Made by a program: the position numbers and the translations under genes. The notes under the pieces were generated by a model. It saw only the letters and a program-made list of their open reading frames with translations, made no database searches and had not been told where the DNA came from. Positions 17,567 to 26,444 of a DNA stretch of 33,518 nucleotides are shown here, one piece after another. The stretch is from positions 1-33,518 of the IMG/VR virus record IMGVR_UViG_3300047480_000629; one strand, 5' to 3'. The DNA comes from a virus. The first letter of the stretch is position 1. Each line of letters starts with the position of its first letter.

Positions 17567-19444
17567 TTATAGACGCTTAACAGTTGTGTAGCCAACACCT
17601 GCATTAGAACTACCAGTTGCTATTGTATCTATGATAGGTGTTACAGTGACCTTTGTCATGTCAATAGAAAGCAATTGCTCGCGCTTAGGAGCTATATCAT
17701 CCGAAGCCGGACGACACGTGAAACTAATATATGAATCTGGAACAGCAGATATTTGGATAGAAGGTATTACAACTAAACCGTTAGCAGCATCAACATAACC
17801 AATCGCAGTATTAGTTACAACCTTTGTGTTGTTTACTATTCTATATGATTGAAGTACATTAGTTGCACCTTCAGCTGCAAACGGGTTGATCTCATTTGGA
17901 CCTAATACACGGTCTTCAATGAACTGTGTTACTCCAGCTAGTGTGAATGCTGTAGATTTAATTACTGGTTCATTTGGATTATTGCGAGTATCTAGTATTG
18001 GACCAGAGAATTGTAATTCATAACGCTTCTTAACGTCTAAAACGGGAACTAAACGCTTCTCCATGAAAACACGAATCGTTGAGTTTAGAATACCAGTATC
18101 AGATCTATCGATTAAACCTAATAATTTAGAGTGTCTAAACACACCATCAAACTTTTCCAAGATAGTGTCGTTATAGTTAGAGATCGCATTAGTTACGATA
18201 GTTCTTAGTTGACCAGATGTTGAGTCAGTTAAGTTAGGGTTATATTTGAAGAAAACATCTAAGTACATGTATGTGTATTGTGGATCAACAATAACAGGTG
18301 TGATCGACACAACATTTTTTCTACGCAATATAGAATCTACAATGTATTGTTTTTCTGTATCAGTTAATGCTTCAGCAGTCTTAGGCTTGATACAGATATA
18401 CGCTTTACCATATTGCGGAGGATTATTTTCTTCTCCTCCCCAAACTGCGATAGTCTCGATGTCACCATAATTATTAGTAATCATCGCCCTGTAATCATCT
18501 GCAGTAACAGCTCTGTTTTGAGAGATATACGAAAGAGGAGCATTGAACTTAACAGAGTCAATATCTTCTCTTGCTGCTCCACCTTTAGATTTGGTTAGAG
18601 TTGTTATAGAGACGTTTGAGTTTCCATCGATTGTATCGGCTAATATGAATGTACTAGCACCATTAGCATCCGATTGATTCGTGCTTAACCACTCTAATAT
18701 GACTACGTTACCCCCATCTAACGCTTTACCAACAATTCCATCTCCGAAATATACTTCGTACTTATTATCAACACCTTCTTGCAAGAAATAAACTTGTGAT
18801 TGATCGTTGATAGTTACTAAGTCAGTTGCAAGCGAGTAAACGGTTTGTAGTGTGCTACCAGAGTTTTGTTTTACTTTAACGATCAGCGTAGAGATGTCAA
18901 CGTTTTCATCAGGGATTTCAAAGTACATACCTCTGTCAAACGAATCAATAGTATACTCGATCTCTCTGATAGTACCTTCTTTTAATATGACATTATTAAA
19001 TTCATACACACCGTTAACTGGTACAATCGTCTTGCTTTCCAAGTTTACAAAATTATATTGTTCATCATTTAATGTGCTTGTAAAACGTACACCACGGTCA
19101 AGCGTTAGAGTTGCTGGATTTCCTATTGGAGAGCTTACAGTAATATCAACTTCTGCAAATGATGCAGTAGCAGATCTTGGAACATATGCCAACATCTTGG
19201 CAAGAGAAACAACGTTGTTGCGTCTCTCTGCGCTATCTAAGAACACTTCGTTTAGTGCCATGTTAGCATTTACTGCGTTGTAGTGTGTATTATATGCTAA
19301 GATGTCTAAAAGCACTGCCATACCTGACCCATCAAAGTCATAGTCGACAAACTTACCTTTGTCTTGTTGTGCTTTTAAGTAGTTCTTGAAGTTTTCCCTA
19401 ATTTGGAAAAAATCTAACTCTGTAACTCTTAGGTTAGATGCCAT
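17567..19444 (-). CDS. gp6: Baseplate wedge subunit gp6
   Basis: Typical T4-type gp6/baseplate J-like protein of 625 residues (T4 gp6 about 660). The N-terminus (RVTELDFFQIRENFKNYLKA, then YDFDGSGMAVLLDILAYNTHY and AERRNNVVSLAKMLAYVPRS) is highly characteristic, as is the central AAREDIDSVKFNAPLSYISQ followed by NRAVTADDY of the J-like core. gp6 forms the backbone ring of the wedge. It starts at the TAATG overlap with gp25 and is followed 8 nt later by the gp7-like gene, the conserved 25-6-7-8 order. Confidence 0.95.
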   Translation of the reverse strand: MASNLRVTELDFFQIRENFKNYLKAQQDKGKFVDYDFDGSGMAVLLDILAYNTHYNAVNANMALNEVFLDSAERRNNVVSLAKMLAYVPRSATASFAEVDITVSSPIGNPATLTLDRGVRFTSTLNDEQYNFVNLESKTIVPVNGVYEFNNVILKEGTIREIEYTIDSFDRGMYFEIPDENVDISTLIVKVKQNSGSTLQTVYSLATDLVTINDQSQVYFLQEGVDNKYEVYFGDGIVGKALDGGNVVILEWLSTNQSDANGASTFILADTIDGNSNVSITTLTKSKGGAAREDIDSVKFNAPLSYISQNRAVTADDYRAMITNNYGDIETIAVWGGEENNPPQYGKAYICIKPKTAEALTDTEKQYIVDSILRRKNVVSITPVIVDPQYTYMYLDVFFKYNPNLTDSTSGQLRTIVTNAISNYNDTILEKFDGVFRHSKLLGLIDRSDTGILNSTIRVFMEKRLVPVLDVKKRYELQFSGPILDTRNNPNEPVIKSTAFTLAGVTQFIEDRVLGPNEINPFAAEGATNVLQSYRIVNNTKVVTNTAIGYVDAANGLVVIPSIQISAVPDSYISFTCRPASDDIAPKREQLLSIDMTKVTVTPIIDTIATGSSNAGVGYTTVKRL

Positions 19445-19881
19445 TATCGTAATCTCTCTAAAATAATTGTTGCGTTACCAACTTGTTCGGTTGCAATGAT
19501 TTGAAATGTTATACTTACATTATAAGCATTGTTGTCAACATCATCATTCACGTTTACTTCTAATAAGTTGACTCTTGGCTCAAAGTTGTTGATCGTACGA
19601 CTAATAGCAGTCTCAATATCATGCATCGTAATTGGATCAGCTAACTCGAATAATAGACCACGAACGCCAGAACCTATTTCAGGCTGGAATGGTCTTTCTT
19701 GGAAATTAGTCAAAACTAAATTCTTGACAGAACGCTTTATGGCTTCAATATCCCTAATAGGATTTATATCGCCAGTAACTGGGTTTGGATTGAAGCTTAA
19801 GTCTAAGTCGGCATTGACATAAGTCTTGGCGACTGTGGAAGCCTTTGCAACGAGTAAGTCTGATGGGTTTTGTGTACGCAT
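19444..19881 (-). CDS. gp25: Baseplate wedge subunit gp25
   Basis: A 145-residue GPW/gp25 family protein (T4 gp25 132). The signature IKRSVKNLVLTNFQERPFQP plus EIGSGVRGLLFE and a later ETAISRTINNFEPRV is diagnostic for the sheath-initiator protein that caps the wedge ring and begins sheath assembly. Start ATG at 19881 with GGA 3 nt upstream within an AATAAATAGGA stretch; its stop overlaps the gp6 start. Confidence 0.95.
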   Translation of the reverse strand: MRTQNPSDLLVAKASTVAKTYVNADLDLSFNPNPVTGDINPIRDIEAIKRSVKNLVLTNFQERPFQPEIGSGVRGLLFELADPITMHDIETAISRTINNFEPRVNLLEVNVNDDVDNNAYNVSITFQIIATEQVGNATIILERLR

Positions 19882-19892
19882 GATCCTATTTA

Positions 19893-21200
19893 TTATGCCT
19901 TAAATACTTTTAATGCTCTTTCAGCATATTCTTGTCGTGTTTTTAGTCCAAGATCACCACCGTTAACCTTTTTGGTTACAGCCACAATGTCAAACTGATC
20001 GGCAAGCGCATTTAAGTTTCTGGACTTCCAGAACCAACATGCAGTTTCTAATGCAACCTCTTTATCGTTAGAAACTAGGTCAGGATTCTTCACTAAACGA
20101 TCATCTCCATAGATTTCTTTACTTGCACGCGTATAGTTACCTCTACCTGTCAACTGTTTAAGTCCTCGGCCGCAAAAACGTGCTCCATCGCCTACTTGGA
20201 TAGCGCTTGTGTTTAATTCTTTGCCTTTATAGTGAAAAGTGCCGTCCAGAGTAGCTTCATAGAGTCCTTGGAACGTCTTTTCAGGCGTTGCTAAGTATGG
20301 CGAACACTCATCAACTGATTTTAACCCCAAACGCTTCTGACAGATCGAAAAATATGCTTTTGGACTATATTTTGATGACTCTTTTAGTTGATTTAAGTTT
20401 GCACCAGCTTCTGCAACGATTTGTCCTAAGAATACTGATACTCGTTCAGGTGTAGTGATACCATATTTGGGCAACACTGTGTTCATCGCATCGTACCACT
20501 CTGCAGCTTTAGCGCTTGTAGCTTGTGCTAATTTGTCTTTAGTAAACTTAAATGTAAACCCATTTGCTGGTGGAGGAGTTGGTACTGGAACAGGATCTGG
20601 TTTAGGATCTTCTTTAGGTGTAACAGGTGGTTTTGGTTTTTCTACTGGAGGAGAAACAACCACCACTTCGACCACTTCTTCACGCTGAGTAGTTGGATTT
20701 ACACGAACTTCTTCTTTCGTAGTTGTAGTTACTTCTACGTTTGGTACTTCTTTACAAATATCAGCAACTGCTGCTTCAATCGATATATTATTAATAGCTT
20801 CTTGAGCATCTTTAAACGCTGCACCAAAGCCATCGACTGCAGCACGAAGTTCTGCAAAGATATCTTTTTGATCTGTACCTTCAACGCCGAAGGGTTTTGG
20901 TATTTTTGCTATAACATCATCTAAATTAGGAACTGCGCTTCCAAACTTCGCCTTAATGTCTGCTACTGCGGCAGCATATTCTTCTGGTGAGAGAGTAGGT
21001 AACTTAGCTAGCTCTTCTTGTAAATTAACAGAAGGCACCTGAGGTACATTGATCTCAGATAACTTATCTTTAATTGTTTGAGCTAATGATCCTAAGTCGC
21101 CAACACCTTCGACACCTTCTTGGATCTTCGCTTTTAAATTATCAATTGCAGCTTTCGCTTCATCTAGCGCTGCATTTATTCCGCAAACTTGATTTCCCAT
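19893..21200 (-). CDS. Tail-associated GH19-type lysozyme/chitinase-fold protein
   Basis: Three parts can be read. Residues 1-180 are helical (Ala/Lys/Glu/Asp-rich, coiled-coil-like). Residues 184-213 are a Pro/Lys linker. Residues 214-435 are a GH19 domain: FLGQIVAEAGANLNQLKESSKY aligns with the family's 'HESGGF..E' region, keeping Glu264 and Glu274 as likely catalytic acids, and CGRGLKQLTGRGNY (343-356) is the family's substrate-cleft motif. Phage GH19 enzymes cut peptidoglycan. No signal peptide. It sits one base downstream of gp5, whose own lysozyme domain is missing, so it probably supplies the cell-wall-piercing activity of the tail in trans. A lysis endolysin role is the alternative, but the location and N-terminal extension favour a baseplate component. 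Confidence 0.88.
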   Translation of the reverse strand: MGNQVCGINAALDEAKAAIDNLKAKIQEGVEGVGDLGSLAQTIKDKLSEINVPQVPSVNLQEELAKLPTLSPEEYAAAVADIKAKFGSAVPNLDDVIAKIPKPFGVEGTDQKDIFAELRAAVDGFGAAFKDAQEAINNISIEAAVADICKEVPNVEVTTTTKEEVRVNPTTQREEVVEVVVVSPPVEKPKPPVTPKEDPKPDPVPVPTPPPANGFTFKFTKDKLAQATSAKAAEWYDAMNTVLPKYGITTPERVSVFLGQIVAEAGANLNQLKESSKYSPKAYFSICQKRLGLKSVDECSPYLATPEKTFQGLYEATLDGTFHYKGKELNTSAIQVGDGARFCGRGLKQLTGRGNYTRASKEIYGDDRLVKNPDLVSNDKEVALETACWFWKSRNLNALADQFDIVAVTKKVNGGDLGLKTRQEYAERALKVFKA

Positions 21201-21201
21201 A

Positions 21202-22452
21202 TTAGTTCAACTCTATCTTATCAGCTAATACTTTAAAGTCGCCTGTGGCTCTAATGTCAAATCTACCTGCAACATTTATAGTCATATTTGAATTACATGT
21301 CAATATCCAGTCAGCTTGTGAACCGAAATCTAGACCATCTTTTGACAAAAACTGTTGTGTTGAGTTAGTTGACACAACTTGTGCTCCATTGGAGAACATG
21401 CTGTATGTGTCTAAGAATATCTCATCAACCTTTCCTGTTACTGTCAACGAGGATGTTCCACCGATAGATTCTGTTTTATTAACATCAATCAATAACGTTT
21501 GATTTTTACCAACACGAGTTAAGAAGTCTTGTGTTACGTTCAAGTTGTAGTTGCCAAGAATTTCAATAGAATCATTTCCACTAATCTTAGTGTTTCTGTT
21601 TCCAAGAACTTTTAAGTTGTAGTCTCCTGCGACTTCAACACTATAATCGCCTTTTACTAATAATCGAGCGTCACCCTCAACAGTTACGCTTTGAGAACTG
21701 CGCACCAATATATTTTCATCGCCGATAACGATCTCATAGTTGTCACCAACAACTTTAAAAGAGCGCTTGCCATCAGCATATATTTCATAAAACGTACCAG
21801 AGGGATGATATTCAACAATTCTAGTCGCTCCTGGAGTGTCATCATACTCTTTTACGATCCCGGTCTCACTTTCGAATACGTGAACGAATGGGTATTGACC
21901 ACCGATGCCATCTCGTGGATCTGGTTCGTCCCAAGTCTCACGTTCTGCTTCACCAATGCTCTCGGCATCTTGTACAGTCGTGTTGAGAGTCGGTTTTGTC
22001 GACTTTTCGATGCCTTTTACGACTGAAAGATTGCGAGTGACATAAGATTCGTGCTCTGTCCATTTCTCTCGCGCTACATAGCTCACATCTGAGTCATTTA
22101 ACCACTTCGGATACTTATTTTCAGTGTCCTTGAACGCATTTTTTTCACTGTTTGGTTGAGTTGGATAACCATGTATTGAACCCATGACGATCGGGTCTTG
22201 CATATTCTCACCATCAGCGAAAAAACCAACTACCCAAGAGCCTTCAACTAAGCCAGTTGGTGATAAACCAACTCCGGAGATCGATGCAGAGTTAACTGGC
22301 ATCATCACGTGAGCCCAAGGTAAGCTGTTTACACTAATTTTTGCTTGATCGTCAGCGTGAAGACCAAAAATACGCACACGAACGCGACCAAGTTGTTGTG
22401 GATCTTGGCGATCTTCTATAACACCAGTCCACCAATGCATCAAATTCTTCAT
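21202..22452 (-). CDS. gp5: Baseplate hub spike gp5 (without lysozyme domain)
   Basis: Residues about 1-105 form the gp5/VgrG-type OB fold (WTGVIEDRQDPQQLGRVRVR, then LSPTGLVEGSWVVGFFADGE and DPIVMGSIHG). Residues about 225-416 show the repeating 'V.V.GD..L.V.G' pattern of a triple-stranded beta-helix needle. Between them is only about 115 residues of polar linker, with no T4-type lysozyme (Glu-x8-Asp) domain as in T4 gp5 (575 residues). The next gene encodes a GH19 lysozyme. The start overlaps the stop of the gp27-like gene. Confidence 0.92.
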   Translation of the reverse strand: MKNLMHWWTGVIEDRQDPQQLGRVRVRIFGLHADDQAKISVNSLPWAHVMMPVNSASISGVGLSPTGLVEGSWVVGFFADGENMQDPIVMGSIHGYPTQPNSEKNAFKDTENKYPKWLNDSDVSYVAREKWTEHESYVTRNLSVVKGIEKSTKPTLNTTVQDAESIGEAERETWDEPDPRDGIGGQYPFVHVFESETGIVKEYDDTPGATRIVEYHPSGTFYEIYADGKRSFKVVGDNYEIVIGDENILVRSSQSVTVEGDARLLVKGDYSVEVAGDYNLKVLGNRNTKISGNDSIEILGNYNLNVTQDFLTRVGKNQTLLIDVNKTESIGGTSSLTVTGKVDEIFLDTYSMFSNGAQVVSTNSTQQFLSKDGLDFGSQADWILTCNSNMTINVAGRFDIRATGDFKVLADKIELN

Positions 22453-23713
22453 TATCTCTTCTTCACTTTCTTACCTAACGAATCACGAACAGCATCAAAC
22501 ACAGTTACAAACTTGCCTGAAGCCATTTTGTGGTGTGTATTCAACACTAAGTACTTACCAGAGATGTATTCGTTCTCATCTTTACTATTACCATAAACCA
22601 TTGGCTTAGTCTTATCAACAGAGAAGTCAATAATTTTACCTGGACATAGGTCAATACGTCCACGAACCGCTAAGTTCATCTTGTTCATCGTTAATTGATA
22701 TATGAATGGATCTGTCTCTAACTTTGTAAACTCTGCTTCATTATTATAGTTGTTTAGCGCATTTTGACCGAATGCTAAACTATTTTTGTTTACCACATGG
22801 TGATATGAATCGTATGCACTAATAGATCTATTTTGCACTTTAAAGTTTGAATTTAAGAACTCTTTTTTATCTAAGTGATCTTTTTTCTTAAAGTCTTGCA
22901 AATAATCGTACTTAACAAACTTATATGTCTTAGTTGCGATATCAATAGTCCACATACCAGCACCAAAAGTACCACGCAATATATTTTTATGAGTATTACC
23001 AAAGTCTCTAAGATCATATTCGAATGCTACATTATAAGATGCAGCTTGGTTTTCAGCATCGCTCTCAGCAGTTGTACCACCTTTATGAACAAAACTATTA
23101 TAAACTGGTTTTTTAAACATACTCTCATATGATTCAAATATAAAACCATCCTGCATCGTTTCATAAAAGGCAAATGGCATCTTCTTTGAAGAGATTGCCC
23201 TGCGTGATAACCAATCAATAGCTTGGAATGGATTCCAATTTGGTATCACAACTCCATAGTTACCTGTAGCTTTTTCTTTTTTCTTTATCTTACTTTTTAA
23301 ATAATCTTTGACTATCTGATCGACTGTGTCATCAATAGTACCACTAAACGATTGCGACACCAAAAGCAAATCATTCATCATCTGTTCAGGTGTGATTAGC
23401 TTCAATACATACATCACAGCTTGATTGTTTGCTTTAATAAAGTTTGTCATGCCGCCAACATAGAATGTACGCTTGATCAAGTTGTTACCTTCCATGATCT
23501 CGATATCAATCTTTTCTTGTCCTATGATAGGAGTAGACTCCATGAAGTTTGACGAATCAACGATTGTCAACTCCACTTTAATATACGGAGAGATAACAGC
23601 GATTCATAAATGTCGATACCAGCAATAAGATCTTTAAACTCTACTACTTCACCTGTAGAGGAAGTGATCTTAGCACTATTAATCGAATAGTCTAATCTAC
23701 CTAATGCGGCCAT
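22452..23713 (-). CDS. gp27: gp27-like baseplate hub protein, reading frame disrupted near 23600
   Basis: Two frames together make one hub protein. Frame 1 starts with ATG at 23713, overlapping the gp53 stop (TAATG), and reads MAALGRLDYSINSAKIT to DIYESL before ending after 48 codons. Frame 2, one base back, is open from about 23603 and reads ISPYIKVELTIVDSSNF and on for about 380 residues to 22452. Joined at about 23600 they give 'DIYESL-SPYIKVELTIVD', the expected continuous strand of gp27-like hub N-termini. GTG at 23576 would make a 374-residue protein missing that N-terminus, with no good ribosome site. The switch lies at TTATCTCTCCG: an extra CT or one lost base explains it. No slippery heptamer is present, so a true mutation or sequence error is more likely than programmed shifting. 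Position before gp5 supports gp27. Confidence 0.75.
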
Positions 23714-24435
23714 TATTCAACTTCTGGGTTAATTTGATTAAAAAATTCTTCTGATAAACGTGTTATGTATTGCGGACGAACGACTTTAATTTCTGCTTTA
23801 GCATCATTCTTTTCTAGTTCATCTTCTAAGTAAGTCACAGGAACAGCACCAACCACGCCTTTGTGAACTACATTGCCATCGCCGTCTACGTAATATTTAG
23901 TAGCGTTGTAAAACTCAGTTTGTATTGTAATAGTACATGTATGACCGCTAGTTTGGCCTTGAATAATTTCACCAGGTGAAAACTCCCCATCTTGGTCGAC
24001 GATTCGAAGAGTGTTCGTATTTGTATCCTTCGAAACTAGCTTTGCTGTAGCTCCAGATAACAGACCCTGTACGATCTCATCTCTAGTAAACTTCGTAGCT
24101 ATGTTATCATTTGTCTTTAGTACATAACCGGAATATTTTATTGCTACGAAGTCTTGTATCTCTTTACGAGATAAAGGCCAATCAGTGTGTATGTTTGTTA
24201 ATTCTTCGTTGACCATAAAAAATACCCAGTAATAATCTGGTGTACCATATAGTTTTTGTGACACATGATCTGGTCTTTCACCATCTTGTATCGTGTATTT
24301 AGTATACAATAATATATCGTCTTTTAAGCTTTGCTTTGGTCTTATAGTCCTAAAGATATCAACTACTTCAGTCGTATGTGTTTCATCTTCAACCTGATAC
24401 TGTATTGTTGGAAAACCTTGGAAGTAATATGACAT
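23713..24435 (-). CDS. gp53: Baseplate wedge subunit gp53
   Basis: The N-terminal half matches T4 gp53: VVDIFRTI, LLYTKYTIQDGERPDHVSQK followed by LYGTPDYYWVFFMVNE, against T4 'TDIFRN', 'YYIKGSPRPEELANAIYGNPQLYWVLLMCND'. At 240 residues it is longer than T4 gp53 (196), with a Gly/Thr-rich insertion around 110-170. gp53 clamps neighbouring wedges around the hub. It begins 1 nt after gp48 and its stop overlaps the ATG of the gp27-like gene. Confidence 0.92.
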   Translation of the reverse strand: MSYYFQGFPTIQYQVEDETHTTEVVDIFRTIRPKQSLKDDILLYTKYTIQDGERPDHVSQKLYGTPDYYWVFFMVNEELTNIHTDWPLSRKEIQDFVAIKYSGYVLKTNDNIATKFTRDEIVQGLLSGATAKLVSKDTNTNTLRIVDQDGEFSPGEIIQGQTSGHTCTITIQTEFYNATKYYVDGDGNVVHKGVVGAVPVTYLEDELEKNDAKAEIKVVRPQYITRLSEEFFNQINPEVE

Positions 24436-24436
24436 A

Positions 24437-25354
24437 TTAGTATCCTTTCATGATCAATGCACGGTTGAGCGCTTTGGATTCTTGGAAAGTTAACTGTAAG
24501 TCGACTTCTGATGGCATACCATCTTCGAAGAATGTTGGTGTGTTCGTATTATAGGTTACAGTAACTGAAGTTAAATAGGAGTGCATCACCTGGATCATAT
24601 TCTGGTTTTTTCTACCACGATTTAAGAACGTAATCTCAAAGATGTCTGGAAACTTAAACGTAGCCATCTCTAACGATGCGACCTTTGGTCCACCTGAACC
24701 GCTAGATTCTCCAGAACCTGGACCAACCTCTGGGTATGCAGCGATACGAAAGAACTGAACGATCTTAATGATCTCTCGAGCTTCTGCCTTTGTTTTTGGC
24801 ATCATCTTAAAACTAAATGAGAATTGACGTAGCGCAGGTGATCTAAATAACATCTGCGTATGTGGATTAACTACCTCACCGCTGTTAATCAATGCTTGTC
24901 CTGCTGCACCACCAACTATACCTTTTTCTTGTGAGAAGTCGGCTAGCTTTTGAGCTACAACGCGTTGAGCGATTGGCTTTGCGTTGTTCTTTAATTTGTC
25001 GACAAACTCGCCAGTGTTTGCTGATGAACCTGCTGCGTTGACTAACATACCGCCCAAACCAGTATCAACGTTATCATATGATAAGTTATCGTTGATGCTT
25101 ACTCCGGCTGGCATGTATAGTGTTACACTGCCTAAAGGTTTTTCTGCAAGTTCTGGCACTCGTAAGTCGATGAACTTACTCTTCTTCACACGTGCAAGAG
25201 CCGAAAACTTAATTACGTTTTCATAGCGAGCTGTATCTCCTAATGGGTATCGATATGATACCTGTGACCCAAATGGGTTTGTGAATATGTCAGCACCGAG
25301 CACCTTTGCCAGTGTGTTTTTTATTGATCCAAAAATATCGTCTGCGATTGCCAT
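24437..25354 (-). CDS. gp48: Baseplate tail-tube cap gp48-like
   Basis: A 305-residue protein with the tube-protein blocks of gp48/gp54: RYPLGDTARYENVIKFSA near the N-terminus, LYMPAGVSINDNLSYDN, NPHTQMLFRSPALRQFSFSF in the middle and PSEVDLQLTFQESKALNR at the C-terminus. In T4, gp48 and gp54 sit on the hub and start tube polymerisation. It is the first gene of the minus-strand tail operon, with a perfect late promoter octamer 33 nt upstream, next to gp53. Choice of gp48 over gp54 is by position and by the separate tube-like gene on the other strand. Confidence 0.8.
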   Translation of the reverse strand: MAIADDIFGSIKNTLAKVLGADIFTNPFGSQVSYRYPLGDTARYENVIKFSALARVKKSKFIDLRVPELAEKPLGSVTLYMPAGVSINDNLSYDNVDTGLGGMLVNAAGSSANTGEFVDKLKNNAKPIAQRVVAQKLADFSQEKGIVGGAAGQALINSGEVVNPHTQMLFRSPALRQFSFSFKMMPKTKAEAREIIKIVQFFRIAAYPEVGPGSGESSGSGGPKVASLEMATFKFPDIFEITFLNRGRKNQNMIQVMHSYLTSVTVTYNTNTPTFFEDGMPSEVDLQLTFQESKALNRALIMKGY

Positions 25355-25387
25355 AGATAACCTTATAGGTAAAAATTTCTATTGTAC

Positions 25388-25395
25388 TATTTATA
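25388..25395 (-). promoter_or_regulatory. T4-type late promoter for the gp48-gp53-gp5 operon
   Basis: The minus strand reads TATAAATA 33 nt before the gp48 ATG, in the 40-nt gap between divergent gp48 and gp4. It is the same octamer as upstream of gp8 and fits T4 late promoter consensus and spacing. No matching octamer faces gp4. Confidence 0.6.
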
Positions 25396-25838
25396 TGCCA
25401 ACATACAAAGGTTTCTATCGGGTGAAGAACCCGGCAAAATATGAAGGAGATTTCAAGAACGTGATCTATAGATCTCACTGGGAGATGCAAGTCTTTAGAT
25501 GGTGTGACTCAAATGATCAGGTGTTGAAATGGAGCTCTGAAGAGATAGTGGTGCCATATTGGTATCCACTAGACAAAAAGTATCATCGTTACTTTGTGGA
25601 TGTTAAGTTTACCACAAAGGAAGGCACATTCTTGGTCGAGATTAAACCAAAGTCACAGACTGTACCTCCAAAGAAGCCGTCGAGACAGACTAAGAGATAC
25701 CTCGAGGAAGCACGAACATACGTGAAAAACCAGTGTAAGTGGAAAGCTGCCGATGAATTTGCCAAAGATAAAGGTTGGCAATTTGTCATATGGACAGAAG
25801 ACACAATTAAATCACTAGGCATCAGAATTTTAACATAA
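25395..25838 (+). CDS. gp4: Head completion protein gp4
   Basis: Starting at ATG 25395 the 147-residue product opens MPTYKGFYRVKNPAKYEGD and continues with VIYRSHWEMQVFRWCD, SSEEIVVPYWYPLDKKYHRY and VEIKPKSQTVPPKK, all close to T4 gp4 (150 residues, also called gp50/gp65 head completion). The family has a nuclease-like fold with conserved E...K residues; gp4 acts on the DNA-filled head before tail joining. An upstream in-frame ATG at 25281 would add 38 residues that lie antisense to gp48 and are unlike gp4, so it is not used. No clear Shine-Dalgarno precedes 25395. Confidence 0.93.
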   Translation: MPTYKGFYRVKNPAKYEGDFKNVIYRSHWEMQVFRWCDSNDQVLKWSSEEIVVPYWYPLDKKYHRYFVDVKFTTKEGTFLVEIKPKSQTVPPKKPSRQTKRYLEEARTYVKNQCKWKAADEFAKDKGWQFVIWTEDTIKSLGIRILT

Positions 25839-25846
25839 ATAGATGA

Positions 25847-26443
25847 ATGGCTACAAGTTATTTCGATAGATTAAGGAAAGGCATGAATGTGCCTGCGCGC
25901 TCTATGGAGTCGCGTAAGTGGTTCCAGCAAAAGGTGAGCTCTTTAAAGGGCAACATCAATGCTGCAACATTTTTAAAAGATCCTGCATTCATAGCTAAGA
26001 CCAAGTTTAGGATCGGGTTCATGTATCATTTTTTATATGATCCTAAACATAAAGATACGTTGCCATATTGGGATAGATTTCCATTAATCATTGCAGTGGG
26101 GCCAGCTGAAGGCGGGTTTTATGGTATCAACTTACACTATGTCCATCCAGTAGCAAGAGCTCGAATGATGGATAGGTTGTATGATACAGTAAACAATGAG
26201 AAGTGGGATGAGACGACTCGTATGCGTATCAATTATAATATATTATCAAGTATAGCATCATTAAAATACTTTAGACCAGCATTTAAACACTACTTGTTTA
26301 ATCACATTGAATCACGCATCATGATGGTACCATCTTCAGAATGGGAGATCGCTATGTGGTTGCCAACTGAAAAGTTTAGAGGTGCATCTAAAGACAAAGT
26401 TTGGAGAGACTCCAAGAAATTAGTAACGGGATACAGAGCATAA
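25847..26443 (+). CDS. Conserved T4-like myovirus protein (198 aa), probably virion or packaging associated
   Basis: The block LPYWDRFPLIIAVGPAEGGF followed by YGINLHYVHPVARARMMDRL is characteristic of a protein found next to gp4 or tail genes in marine T4-like phages, usually without an assigned function. It is basic and soluble, with a helical C-terminal half containing IESRIMMVPSSEWEIAMWLP. It begins 8 nt after gp4 and ends 1 nt before the tube-like gene. It may be a neck or DNA-end protein; that is inference from neighbours. Confidence 0.8.
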   Translation: MATSYFDRLRKGMNVPARSMESRKWFQQKVSSLKGNINAATFLKDPAFIAKTKFRIGFMYHFLYDPKHKDTLPYWDRFPLIIAVGPAEGGFYGINLHYVHPVARARMMDRLYDTVNNEKWDETTRMRINYNILSSIASLKYFRPAFKHYLFNHIESRIMMVPSSEWEIAMWLPTEKFRGASKDKVWRDSKKLVTGYRA

Positions 26444-26444
26444 T

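Noticed and set aside
19887-19894. AATAAATA as late promoter of gp25
   Set aside because: Only 6 nt before the ATG, overlapping the previous stop; too close for a normal leader, kept only as a motif observation.
23580-23620. gp27-like frame change as a programmed -1 frameshift
   Set aside because: No X XXY YYZ heptamer is in the right frame; ATA TTA AAG is only a partial match and slipping there would skip the conserved SPYI segment.
25281-25394. Longer gp4 starting at 25281
   Set aside because: The extra 38 residues are antisense to gp48 and unlike gp4; the homology starts exactly at ATG 25395.
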